Shown here one piece after another: positions 10,763 through 18,991 of a DNA stretch of 64,000 nucleotides. Under the pieces are notes generated by a model. That model worked only from the letters and a program-made list of their open reading frames with translations. It was not told the DNA's origin and did not search any database. The DNA is from Litoribacter populi (GTDB taxonomy: Bacteria > Bacteroidota > Bacteroidia > Cytophagales > Cyclobacteriaceae). The stretch is taken from positions 3,393,440-3,457,439 of the forward strand of contig NZ_VMKN01000001.1 in the NCBI RefSeq assembly GCF_007483685.1. Direction: 5' to 3'. The position numbers were made by a program, and so were the translations under genes. The number at the start of each line of letters is the position of its first letter. The first letter of the stretch is position 1.

Positions 10763-11571
10763 TTGCTATGAATTAAATAGTCCTTCAAAACATTAATAAC
10801 CTGACCTGGTGCAGTAAGATGGGGGCAGTGTCCTGAGGCTTCCAGCTTCTTATAAGTACTGTTAGGGAGGTTTTGATGTACATACTGACCTACCTTTACC
10901 GGAGCAATGGAATCAGGATCGGATTGTATAACCAAAGATGGCACAGAAACCTTGTTTAAATCTTCTCGATTATCTCCAAGAAAGGTCACTTTTGCAAAAT
11001 GCTTGGCAATATCCGGATTCATGCGGCAGAAACTGCTGTTTAACTCCTCGGTGAACTCGGGTTGATCGGGATTGCCAACTATGACTGGTGTTATAAAGCT
11101 GGACCATCCCACATAATTGCTTTCCAAAGTCTCAACGAGTTCGTCAATATCTTCCTTAGAAAAGCCCCCATAATAATTATCCTTATTAATATAACAAGGA
11201 GAAGGACCGATCATTATCAGATGGTTGAATAGCTCCGGTCTTTTGCCCGCTGCCAAAACCCCGATCATGGAACTCACCGAATGCCCCACAAAAATGACAT
11301 CTTTCAGTTCCATTTCTTCACATATTTGAATAATATCCTCCGCATGGGCCTCTAAGGAACTGTACCTATCGAAATCATACAAATCATCATTTGTTTGCCC
11401 CGATCCAATATAATCGAATAGAACTACATCATATTTATCTTCAAAAGCAGGGGCAACAAACCTCCACATATTCTGATCACATCCATAACCATGGGCAAAC
11501 ATGATGGTCTGACTTCCATTCCCGGCACGGGTGACATTGTGTTTAGTTTTAATATCTATATTCATCTGCAA
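10759..11571 (-). CDS. RsbQ-like alpha/beta hydrolase
   Basis: A 270-aa alpha/beta hydrolase that strongly resembles Bacillus RsbQ and, more distantly, the plant receptors KAI2/D14. It shares blocks such as GYGCDQNMW, FDYIGSGQ, GPSPCYIN and YYGGF. The triad is Ser98 (GHSVSS), Asp220 (DPDSIAP) and His248 (SGHCPH). Counted from the second Met (residue 3), the nucleophile is residue 96, as in RsbQ. RsbQ is thought to process or present a small hydrophobic ligand to a PAS domain. The gene ends in a 4-bp overlap with a PAS histidine kinase gene, which fits that role. Function as a ligand-sensing hydrolase is inference. Confidence 0.88.
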   Translation of the reverse strand: MQMNIDIKTKHNVTRAGNGSQTIMFAHGYGCDQNMWRFVAPAFEDKYDVVLFDYIGSGQTNDDLYDFDRYSSLEAHAEDIIQICEEMELKDVIFVGHSVSSMIGVLAAGKRPELFNHLIMIGPSPCYINKDNYYGGFSKEDIDELVETLESNYVGWSSFITPVIVGNPDQPEFTEELNSSFCRMNPDIAKHFAKVTFLGDNREDLNKVSVPSLVIQSDPDSIAPVKVGQYVHQNLPNSTYKKLEASGHCPHLTAPGQVINVLKDYLIHSN

Positions 11572-11907
11572 TCTATTAGAATCTTCTTAAACAGCATAAG
11601 TCAAATTAATATCGTTAAAATTACATTAAATTTAAACCAGCGCCAAAATATCTTAAATGAAATAGTTTAAATCTGAAGCGTAGAAGTTAGACTAAACCTT
11701 CCCTAATAAACAAATTATCTTATTTTATAAACAAATGACCCCTATCTTAAAATAAACAACTTACCAAGTCAATCAATCCCAAAGCAAAAAATATCCTTTG
11801 AAATTACTTAGGGACATATGCCCGGTCCCAAAATTTAGATTCATTCCTTTTGAACTAAATTTGTAATCCCATATATTCCCACCAACTTTTGGTAACAAAC
11901 TTATATA
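11572..11907. other. AT-rich intergenic region between divergent genes
   Basis: These 336 bases separate the RsbQ-like gene (-) from a hypothetical gene (+). They must hold both promoters, but no convincing -33/-7 pair, repeat or RNA gene stands out. Confidence 0.5.
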
Positions 11908-12561
11908 ATGAGATCAATTATGAGATTTATCCCTTATATTAAAGCTTTAAAGCGTGATAGAGCTTTGATTTTGGCAGTAACTATTACCACTGGATGTGTG
12001 GTCAAATCAGAAACAACTCCCAACACCGCTAATAAAAACCCTGCATTAGATAGCCAAATATTACAAAAGCTTGAGGAGCTTGAACAAAAGCAAGTATTCT
12101 TAAAAACATCTGAAGCTGGGAGTCAACCCTTGCACAGGACTATACATTGGGATAAGTATAGAAACGAGATTAACCCGAAAAATGAAAAAGTGCACATTTT
12201 TGGACTTTCCTATACAGATGTGTATTTTCCCATTAATATCGAAGCCCCTACTAAAGCAGACATTCCATTCATATATGAACGTATAAAAGAGCAAGTTGTC
12301 ACTGAGCTACTAATTATCGAAACTCAAACGGGAAATTTGGATGTGTTTATATTAAAGATTGTTCCTGCCGTTGAATATAATAACCCCAATTTCAACAGAG
12401 ATGATTTTGGATACTTAAAAGTTTCTAAAGACTTCACCGGAACTTATAACTGGTTTGATTGGGATGAAAACGCCTTACATGGCTTAAGGTTCACCGATGG
12501 AAAAGTCAGTCATAAAATTAGGTTTAATGTCTCCGCCAATAAACCTAGGGAACATGATTAA
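11908..12561 (+). CDS. Hypothetical protein, possible lipoprotein
   Basis: A 217-aa protein that I do not recognise. The N-terminus is basic and then moderately hydrophobic, ending in TTGC at about residue 30, a loose match to a lipobox. A short coiled-coil-like segment (LEELEQKQ) follows, then a mixed alpha/beta region rich in aromatic residues near the C-terminus (TYNWFDWDENALHG). The start could also be the ATG four codons downstream. It stands alone, with neither neighbour on the same strand. Confidence 0.6.
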   Translation: MRSIMRFIPYIKALKRDRALILAVTITTGCVVKSETTPNTANKNPALDSQILQKLEELEQKQVFLKTSEAGSQPLHRTIHWDKYRNEINPKNEKVHIFGLSYTDVYFPINIEAPTKADIPFIYERIKEQVVTELLIIETQTGNLDVFILKIVPAVEYNNPNFNRDDFGYLKVSKDFTGTYNWFDWDENALHGLRFTDGKVSHKIRFNVSANKPREHD

Positions 12562-12642
12562 GTTTAGTTAAAGTCTTAAAGGTAATTGGTTTTGAAAACA
12601 TGACATATACCCTTTATTTCGGAGACTAGGCCCAGTAGAGGG

Positions 12643-13740
12643 CTAAAGTTTTAGAATTAGTCGGGCAGTCACCTCCGAGGCATTACTCTCCCCTATTCGC
12701 TCCATTACGGACGTATACCCATCCAATATCTCCGCTTTTCTCGGAATCGATGCCAATATGGCATTCAGTTCTGAGCTCACCCGGTCAACATTCATATCTC
12801 CCTGAATCAGCTCCTTCACAACTTCCTTTTCCGCTATTAGATTAACCAAGGAAATGTATGGGACTTTAATGAGCCTTTTGGCTATGGCGTAGCTGATTCC
12901 GCTGGTTTTGTACACCACCACCTGGGGCACTCTAAAAAGAGCGGTTTCTAATGTTGCCGTACCCGAGGTGACGATGGCTGCCGTGGCATGGTGTAGCAAA
13001 TCATAGGTTTGATCAAAAACGATTTTTACCCCTAGATTTAAAGCCTCTTGGTAGATTTGCTGATCCAAATTCCTTACGCCGGCGATGACAAATTGTGCAT
13101 TGGGAAATTTGGGAATTACACCAACCATGGTGGAAAGCATGTTTTTCACTTCCTGCTTGCGGCTTCCAGGCAGTAAAGCTATGATGGGTTGATAATTGAG
13201 TTGGTTTTTTTGATGGAAAAAATCATGCGGTTTGAACTTCCTGATTTCGTCCAAAAGAGGATTGCCCACATAATGGACTTCCATGGCAAACTTGCGGAAG
13301 AACTCTTTTTCGAAGGGCAGAATAGTGTAGATTTGATCTGTGTATGCCTTTAGCTTCAGGGCCCGTTTTTGGTTCCACGCCCATACTTTGGGAGGAATGT
13401 AGTAATGAACAGGGATGTCGTTAGCCTTGGCAAACTTAGCTATCTTCATATTAAAACCACCAAAATCCACCAAAATAAGCGCGTCCGGTTTATAGTCAAG
13501 CAGGTCTTTTTTGATCAGCGCAAGGTACTTCAGCACCTTTCGAAAACCCAAAACCACCTCCACAAACCCCATCAGCGCCATTTCTTTATAATGAACCGAA
13601 ATCTCCACGCCTTCCCCCGCAGCATAATCCCCCCCCATTCCTCTGAACTCCGAGTTGGGGTCGAGTTTTTTAATTTCATGGATTAAATTGGCGGCGTGCA
13701 AGTCTCCCGAACGTTCACCAGCAATTATGTAAAACTTCAA
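12643..13740 (-). CDS. lpxB: Lipid-A-disaccharide synthase
   Basis: LpxB joins lipid X and UDP-2,3-diacylglucosamine to form the lipid A disaccharide at the inner face of the cytoplasmic membrane. The 365-aa protein starts with the characteristic AGERSGDLHAANLI and GMGGDYAAGEGVE, and later has HYIPPKVWAWNQKRA, LLPGSRKQEV and TSGTATLE, all family hallmarks. The codons for M-G-G-D contain a run of eight G residues (13629-13636 on the minus strand); the frame is intact. No other lpx genes are nearby. Confidence 0.96.
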   Translation of the reverse strand: MKFYIIAGERSGDLHAANLIHEIKKLDPNSEFRGMGGDYAAGEGVEISVHYKEMALMGFVEVVLGFRKVLKYLALIKKDLLDYKPDALILVDFGGFNMKIAKFAKANDIPVHYYIPPKVWAWNQKRALKLKAYTDQIYTILPFEKEFFRKFAMEVHYVGNPLLDEIRKFKPHDFFHQKNQLNYQPIIALLPGSRKQEVKNMLSTMVGVIPKFPNAQFVIAGVRNLDQQIYQEALNLGVKIVFDQTYDLLHHATAAIVTSGTATLETALFRVPQVVVYKTSGISYAIAKRLIKVPYISLVNLIAEKEVVKELIQGDMNVDRVSSELNAILASIPRKAEILDGYTSVMERIGESNASEVTARLILKL

Positions 13741-13775
13741 GGTAAATTAAATTTAAACCCAAGAAAATAATAATG

Positions 13776-13807
13776 AAACCGCAAAGAAAAGAAGAATCGC
13801 AAAGAGG
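13776..13807. repeat. Left inverted repeat flanking the GxxExxY gene
   Basis: The minus strand reads CCTCTTTGCGATTC followed by TTCTTTTCTTTGCGGTTT. The same blocks occur on the plus strand at 14278-14325, so the GxxExxY gene lies between imperfect inverted copies. Confidence 0.55.
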
Positions 13808-13831
13808 TATCCTACAATATTATGGAAGATA

Positions 13832-14209
13832 TCAAATCCCATTTGCAACTCTCTTTATGCCCTGTTTAAGTTTTATAACATTGAAATTCATAAGAAGTGC
13901 AAGTTTTAATTTGCTTAGTTTTAAGTAAGTTAATACTTGAGCTAAATGAATTTCGTCTATAGCTTTAATACTTTTAAGCTCCAAGATAAGCTTGTCCTCC
14001 ACCAACAAATCTATTCTATAACCACAATCGATTTTAACCTCCTCAAAAATCACCGGTAATACTTTTTCTTTTTCGACCTTAAGTCCAGCTTTTTGAATCT
14101 TATAAAATAGGCATTCCTGATATGTGCTTTCTAGCAAACCTGGACCTAATGCTATATGTACTTCTATAGCTAATCCAATAATGACTTTAGAAAGTTGATT
14201 TTCGTCCAT
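13832..14209 (-). CDS. GxxExxY protein
   Basis: A 125-aa member of the GxxExxY family, named for the motif seen here as GLLESTY. The core CGYRIDLLVEDKLILELKS has the D-x(n)-ExK arrangement of the PD-(D/E)XK nuclease fold, but no activity is established. Members are scattered through Bacteroidota genomes in intergenic places and are often framed by short repeats. This copy is likewise placed between lpxB and queD with imperfect inverted repeats on both sides, which suggests it arrived as a small mobile unit (inference). Confidence 0.85.
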   Translation of the reverse strand: MDENQLSKVIIGLAIEVHIALGPGLLESTYQECLFYKIQKAGLKVEKEKVLPVIFEEVKIDCGYRIDLLVEDKLILELKSIKAIDEIHLAQVLTYLKLSKLKLALLMNFNVIKLKQGIKRVANGI

Positions 14210-14277
14210 AGCATCTACATTAAAAAGTGAATGATTAAATTATGGAAAAATTACTCTTTAATTCTTACATTAAAAAA

Positions 14278-14325
14278 CCTCTTTGAAACAAAACTCCTTT
14301 GCGTACCTTCTTTTTCTTTGCGGTT
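14278..14325. repeat. Right inverted repeat flanking the GxxExxY gene
   Basis: The plus strand reads CCTCTTTG (14278-14285), a spacer, then CTTCTTTTTCTTTGCGGTT (14307-14325). It mirrors 13776-13807 on the other side of the gene. Confidence 0.55.
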
Positions 14326-14335
14326 ATTTTATTTT

Positions 14336-14755
14336 TTATTCGCCATAATATTCCACAAAATTCCTCGGTGTTTCATACAGCGTAAGCTTATACAACCCAC
14401 CGTGTGGGGTGATTTGTTTGACTTTGGGTTCTAGGATTTTCCAGAATTCCATGATGAGGTTTTCACAGCTGGCCATTTTACCTGTCATGAAGTCCACATC
14501 TATGTTGAGGTTTTTGTGGTCCACCTTATCGATGACATGTTCTCGGATGACGTTGCTGAGTTGTTTGAGGTCCACTACGAAACCGGTGTCAGCATCAGGC
14601 TTGCCCTTTACCGTCACAATTAACTCAAAGTTATGCCCATGCCAGTTGATGTTGGCGCAAGGGCCAAAGACTTCCTTGTTCTTTTCCTCGCTCCAATTGG
14701 GGTTCCACAGCTTGTGAGCTGCATTAAAATGCTCCTTCCTACAAACGTAAATCAT
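14336..14755 (-). CDS. queD: 6-carboxytetrahydropterin synthase / PTPS family protein
   Basis: A 139-aa member of the QueD/6-pyruvoyl-tetrahydropterin synthase family. QueD converts dihydroneopterin triphosphate to 6-carboxytetrahydropterin for queuosine synthesis. Zinc ligands are His14 (FNAAH), His39 and His41 (HGH), and the catalytic Cys33 is in GPCANINWHGH. A queE gene at 42.0-42.7 kb supports a queuosine role, but a PTPS-type activity cannot be excluded. It stands alone, with a -7 box upstream. Confidence 0.88.
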   Translation of the reverse strand: MIYVCRKEHFNAAHKLWNPNWSEEKNKEVFGPCANINWHGHNFELIVTVKGKPDADTGFVVDLKQLSNVIREHVIDKVDHKNLNIDVDFMTGKMASCENLIMEFWKILEPKVKQITPHGGLYKLTLYETPRNFVEYYGE

Positions 14756-14775
14756 ACTCCTTCTTATTGAAGGTG

Positions 14776-14783
14776 CAAATTTA
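14776..14783 (-). promoter_or_regulatory. -7 promoter box for queD
   Basis: The minus strand reads TAAATTTG, fitting TAnnTTTG, 21 bp upstream of the queD start codon. Confidence 0.35.
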
Positions 14784-14806
14784 GTAAAAAGAATAAGATT
14801 ATCCCC

Positions 14807-15037
14807 ATGGATACAACACCATTACACAACTATTCAAAAAACCATCTACCATCACTTCCTAGCTTGATTTTATTGCTCTCTCTTAACTTGTTTCTTTGCC
14901 AAAAAACTTGCATTTCTTTGAAGGAAGTTGATCCAATGAAATTAGCCCAAAAAGCAACAGTCAATCCTTATTTTACAAATTATTCTGAAATAAATTTTGA
15001 AACTAAACAATTATCCACTACATTACTTTCTCTTTAA
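14807..15037 (+). CDS. Possible small secreted protein, doubtful
   Basis: A 76-aa reading frame with a hydrophobic stretch at about residues 17-31 (PSLILLLSLNLFLCQ), like a signal peptide, and a polar remainder. It resembles nothing I know and has no evident ribosome-binding site. It sits between queD and the poly-C lipoprotein gene, and it may be chance or the remnant of an older gene. Confidence 0.25.
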   Translation: MDTTPLHNYSKNHLPSLPSLILLLSLNLFLCQKTCISLKEVDPMKLAQKATVNPYFTNYSEINFETKQLSTTLLSL

Positions 15038-15052
15038 CTAAATCTTATAAAT

Positions 15053-16463
15053 ATGAAAACAAATTTACCCCCCCCCTAAAAAATTATTATTAGCTAATTT
15101 AATCTTTTCCCAGTCCTGTTTTCTTTGCTTGATTACCTGTTTATTATTTTCATCCTGTTCTGATCCTTTTTTAGATCAAAATAGCGATAAAGAGTTAACA
15201 ATTGAAATACCGAGTGATCTAAAAAAACCATTTGAATGGTATTCTACTAATAAAGCAGAACTTCCAAATTACATTTCTCCAAATAAGGCATTGAGATTAT
15301 CCCATAGTGTTGGGGAACTGGGAATTCCATTTGTAGAACGCTATATTGACTGGGCAAAACACCACACATGGTTTTTCCCGGATGGAAGAAAAGTTCATGA
15401 ATTAAGCTTAAAAAATAACGAATTGGTTCTTCCAAGGTGGGTTAAACACAATTTAGGAGAAAAAGATATAAAAGAGAAAATTCTTCAAAATGCTCTTTTT
15501 ATCGAAAAAGAGGAAGGTTATGATATTTACCTTGTCAGGTATTATCCAAAAAACAACGAAAACTTAAAAAAATTCAATGAAATATCTTATTCTGAAATCC
15601 CCTCTGATTGGTCTGGAACTATAGACATCTATGGGTTTTCGGATTATCATATCCAGAGCTTTTTGGTAGAGGAGGGAAAACTGACAAAAAAAGGAGTTTA
15701 CAATAGAAAAGAAAATAATAAAGAAAATATTAATACTAACTCTCAAACCACTTGCACTACATATTGGTTAGATTTCGACTATTATCCAATAGAGGGAGGG
15801 GTGGGCTCTAGCCAATCCATAATGGTAGAAATTTGCTATTCCAATCTTCCGGATGGCGGATCTTCAGGCCCACCGGAGTCTGGGGGAGGAGGTACAGGTG
15901 GGAATTATCCGGGCGGTCCTGGAAATGATAAAGATGGAATGATTTGTGACGCAAATACTGGACAGTGTATCCCATTACCTGGAACAGAACCATATACTTC
16001 CTTTGGCTTTCCTGCAAACCCATCCGATGGAGACACATTTACTGTCACTTACCCAGATGGTAATCAAATTACCTTTACTTACAATCAATCGTTAGATGGG
16101 TGGTTGATGCCTGAATTTCAAGGTCTGATTGATTTGGGATACACAATAGATAATGCCCATACTTTTCCTTCCTTCAATGGGCAATTACTTACACTTATAG
16201 CTTGGAATGCAGCTTTGGAACCTACCTTCATTGGAGAAATAATATTTGGAAGCGCAGTGATTATAATGTCTACGATCTATGTCTACGATCTAGCAAAATT
16301 TTATTTTGCAACTCAGGACAAACTTTCTAACCTCGAGCACTGCATGAAACTGTATGAGAATTGTATAGAAAACAAACCGCATTTACCCTGTGGAAAATGT
16401 TTAGGATATTGTGATGCAAATGGATACTGGGATTCTGATTGTCCCGATGTAATGGTAAAATAA
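15053..16463 (+). CDS. Secreted lipoprotein gene with frame broken at a poly-C tract
   Basis: From ATG at 15053 the frame reads M-K-T-N-L and three prolines, then hits a stop at 15077 after a run of nine C. With eight C the ATG is in frame with the long frame that runs to 16463, adding a lipoprotein signal peptide (LITCLLFSSC, Cys lipidated). As assembled, only a TTG at 15129 inside that signal could start it (444 aa). The mature part has an unrecognised N-terminal domain (to about residue 240 of the long frame), a Gly/Pro-rich linker, a domain with YPDGNQITFTYNQ, a hydrophobic segment (FIGEIIFGSAVIIMSTIYVY) and a tail with six Cys. A decayed copy of the 3' half lies downstream. Phase variation, a true pseudogene and a sequencing error are all possible. 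Confidence 0.65.
15068..15076 (+). repeat. Homopolymer tract of nine C
   Basis: Nine consecutive C in an otherwise AT-rich stretch, five codons after an ATG. One base fewer restores the reading frame of a full lipoprotein signal peptide. It has the form of a slipped-strand contingency tract. Confidence 0.85.
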
Positions 16464-16472
16464 TGAATTTAA

Positions 16473-17156
16473 ATGATGAATAAATTGCAAAAAGAATTAA
16501 TTAACTTATTTAGAAATATTATTTCATTAAGCGACCAAGATGCCTTAGAAAAAATAAATGAATTTAAAAAATTAAATTCATCATGGAATGATGATTCAGA
16601 AACTGAGGAACTTTTACTTCATAAAGAAGGTCTATACCTTTATCGATTGAACAGACTTGAAGAATCTATCAAGATTTATAAAGGTTTAATACAAAAGGAA
16701 AATAATAAAAAAAATACAAATTTCGACATATTGGGAACCCATTACATAAGTATTCTAAAATCACTTTTTGCTATGGGAAAATTAAATTTAGTAAACAAAT
16801 TATCGAACAACATATTAAAAAATTATAACTTTAGCTGGGGAACTAATCTAAGTATACTCACTTATTTAATTAAATCCAATAGTGGCACTAACCTTCACAA
16901 ATATATTAATAAAATAAATGAAATTGAAAGAAATATGGGAACTCCTATAAATCTTCATGAAAACAGTAATAACAAAGTTTTATTTTTGGAAAAAGAATTT
17001 AGAAGGGCTAATCAAGAGTTTTCAAATATTATATTTGAGAAAAATCAGAATTTATTGAAAAAAAAATTGGAAAATTATATAAAACATGAAAAAGTAGGTT
17101 TTTTTAGGAATCAGGCACAAAATTATCTTAATAGCTTAAATCGGAATTCCATTTAA
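16473..17156 (+). CDS. Hypothetical helical (TPR-like) protein
   Basis: A 227-aa, very Lys/Asn-rich, wholly helical protein with no signal peptide. The segment LLHKEGLYLYRLNRLEESIKIYKGLI (about residues 48-72, in two parts) looks like one tetratricopeptide unit, and a second weaker one may follow. I do not recognise the family. It starts 9 bp after the secreted lipoprotein gene and is probably cotranscribed. Its cytoplasmic nature and position directly behind a secreted protein would fit an immunity or handling partner, but this is inference. Low GC content matches the island. Confidence 0.7.
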   Translation: MMNKLQKELINLFRNIISLSDQDALEKINEFKKLNSSWNDDSETEELLLHKEGLYLYRLNRLEESIKIYKGLIQKENNKKNTNFDILGTHYISILKSLFAMGKLNLVNKLSNNILKNYNFSWGTNLSILTYLIKSNSGTNLHKYINKINEIERNMGTPINLHENSNNKVLFLEKEFRRANQEFSNIIFEKNQNLLKKKLENYIKHEKVGFFRNQAQNYLNSLNRNSI

Positions 17157-17171
17157 AAATAGGAATATAAG

Positions 17172-17778
17172 TAAGGGTGGCTCTAGCAATCAATTGATTA
17201 AAATTTGATATACCAATTTACCTTCAGAAAGTCGTAGGTGCTGGACCGGACTGATGTAGAGGGATTGACATGTCCTACAAATACAGGACAATGCATTTCT
17301 TTAAAGGGAGCAGAACCAACTGCCAACCATCAAATAAAGATAGATTTACAAAAAACTTACCCAAATGGCAATCAAATTACCTTTACTTACAATCAATCGT
17401 TAGATGGGTGGTTGATGCCTGAATTTCAAGGCCTGATTGATTTGGGATATACTATTTCTAACGCTCATACATTTCCTTCCTTCAATGGGCAGGTACTTAC
17501 TCTTGTCGGTGGAGTCGCCGCGTTAGAACCTACTTTTATTGGAGAAATAATATTTGGCGGTGTGGTTGTAGTAGTAACTACTATTTATGTTTATGATTTA
17601 GTACATTATTATTTTGCAACTGTTAACGACAGTACAAGAGATATATGATATATGCCAAAGATTATATCTCCAATGTAAGCAAAAAAATTAAGGGTACGGT
17701 AACTGTTACGACTGTCTTCAAGAATGCCAAAAGGATGATGGGGATTGGCCTTTTTACAAATGTAGTATGCCAAATTAA
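17172..17778 (+). pseudogene. Decayed tandem copy of the 3' half of the 15.05-16.46 kb lipoprotein gene
   Basis: This stretch matches the upstream gene from about 15798 to its end. The best block is nearly identical (NGNQITFTYNQSLDGWLM onward, then EPTFIGEIIFG and TIYVYDL). The beginning contains in-frame stops and frame changes (GSSNQLIKI, stop, YTNLPSES). The open part is 17238-17648; after a frameshift near 17620-17640 the Cys-rich tail resumes in another frame (ICQRLYLQC, stop at 17689, then GNCYDCLQEC and a stop at 17776). The N-terminal half, including any signal peptide, is absent. A small gene begins 5 bp later, as in the upstream copy. Confidence 0.8.
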
Positions 17779-17783
17779 AAAAT

Positions 17784-18131
17784 ATGAAAGTATTAGAAGT
17801 AGAATTCAACAATAAAAAATACCTCGTTGGTGAAGAGAATGGTATATCTTCACTTATCATTTCACTGAAAAATTTCGAGAATGAGTGTGAGATCTCTGCA
17901 AGTCTTGGAAGTTTAAGCAATAACAACATAAAGCATGAATTTATAAATAGACTGATAGACTTAGACGATTGCTTTTCAATTAAAATAACTAATGTTTTTG
18001 ACAAATCGATGCTAAGTAAGCCAGAAAAAATCAAAGACTACAATATAGATCAAGATGATTTTATTACACAAGCAAAACTTAAAAGTTATTTAAGTTTAAA
18101 AAAAGAACTGGAAGAAAAAAGATTAATTTAA
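17784..18131 (+). CDS. Hypothetical protein behind the decayed copy
   Basis: A 115-aa acidic, soluble protein with an N-terminal beta-rich part (MKVLEVEFNNKKYLVGEENG) and a helical C-terminus (LKSYLSLKKELEEKRL). It shows no resemblance to the 227-aa protein that follows the first copy. It starts 5 bp after the decayed tail and ends at a perfect palindromic terminator. Its place matches that of an immunity gene in a toxin cassette, but no such activity can be shown from sequence. Confidence 0.65.
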   Translation: MKVLEVEFNNKKYLVGEENGISSLIISLKNFENECEISASLGSLSNNNIKHEFINRLIDLDDCFSIKITNVFDKSMLSKPEKIKDYNIDQDDFITQAKLKSYLSLKKELEEKRLI

Positions 18132-18136
18132 TTAAA

Positions 18137-18164
18137 AAATAGGGATCCTATAGGATCCCTATTT
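18137..18164 (+). terminator. Perfect palindromic terminator
   Basis: A 28-bp perfect palindrome (AAATAGGGATCCTA and its complement) lies 6 bp after the 115-aa gene. It ends the island's first transcript and precedes the ATPase gene. Confidence 0.75.
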
Positions 18165-18203
18165 CATTAATATACTCCTAACCCATCTTACTGATTTAAA
18201 AAA

Positions 18204-18923
18204 ATGAATCTGAACTATATCCAAGAGATTAGAAAATTAGGTACTAAAAGCACAGAATACCCTTACTCCATCCCTTCTATTTCAAAATTAAAGCAGCTAA
18301 AATTCGACAAACCAATAACCTTTTTCGTGGGAGAGAACGGCAGTGGTAAATCAACTCTTCTGGAAGCAATAGCAATAAATTCAGGGCTTAACCCAGAAGG
18401 AGGAAGCCGAAATTTTAATTTCAATACTTCTGATACCCATAGCAGTCTTCATGAAAATATAAAGTTAATTAAATCCCATATTAGACCAAAAGACAGTTAT
18501 TTTCTCCGCGCTGAATCTTTTTATAATGTAGCGACTGAAATAGATGAAATTAAAGACGATATACATAAATATTATGGAAACAAGAGTCTTCATACGATTT
18601 CTCATGGAGAATCATTCATGACAATTTTAGAGAAAAGACTATTTGGAAACGGCTTATATTTATTTGATGAAATCGAATCAGCATTAAGTGTTAATCGGCA
18701 AATTGAGGCATTAGCGTTCATTCATAGCTTAATTGTAAGAAATTCTCAATTCATCATTGCCACCCATTCTCCAATTTTATTATCATATCCAGGAGCAGAC
18801 ATATTTGAATTTACAGATCAAGGAATCCAAGCAATAAGATATGAGGATACGGAAGCCTATAGGGTCACAAAAAATTATCTGACGAATTATAAACACATGC
18901 AAAAAGCTCTTTTTGGTTCGTAA
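18204..18923 (+). CDS. Stand-alone AAA/ABC-type ATPase
   Basis: A 239-aa ATPase of the ABC/SMC-like class. Walker A is GENGSGKST (about residues 43-51), the signature-like motif is TISHGES, Walker B is LYLFDEIESAL, and the switch is IIATHSP. No nuclease, Toprim or transmembrane part is attached, and no partner gene of a known defence system is adjacent. Such small stand-alone ATPases are frequent in bacteria and their role is mostly unknown. It is the last gene of the AT-rich island and has its own upstream region after a terminator. Confidence 0.85.
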   Translation: MNLNYIQEIRKLGTKSTEYPYSIPSISKLKQLKFDKPITFFVGENGSGKSTLLEAIAINSGLNPEGGSRNFNFNTSDTHSSLHENIKLIKSHIRPKDSYFLRAESFYNVATEIDEIKDDIHKYYGNKSLHTISHGESFMTILEKRLFGNGLYLFDEIESALSVNRQIEALAFIHSLIVRNSQFIIATHSPILLSYPGADIFEFTDQGIQAIRYEDTEAYRVTKNYLTNYKHMQKALFGS

Positions 18924-18991
18924 CACCTCAAATTCCCCCTATGCTTATCTAAATAAAACAAGCCTGTTTATCCTACAGTATTTAGTAAGTC

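Noticed and set aside
18204-18923. Defence system built on the AAA ATPase
   Set aside because: No Toprim, HNH, TIR or other effector gene is adjacent; the motif set alone is too common to call a defence system.
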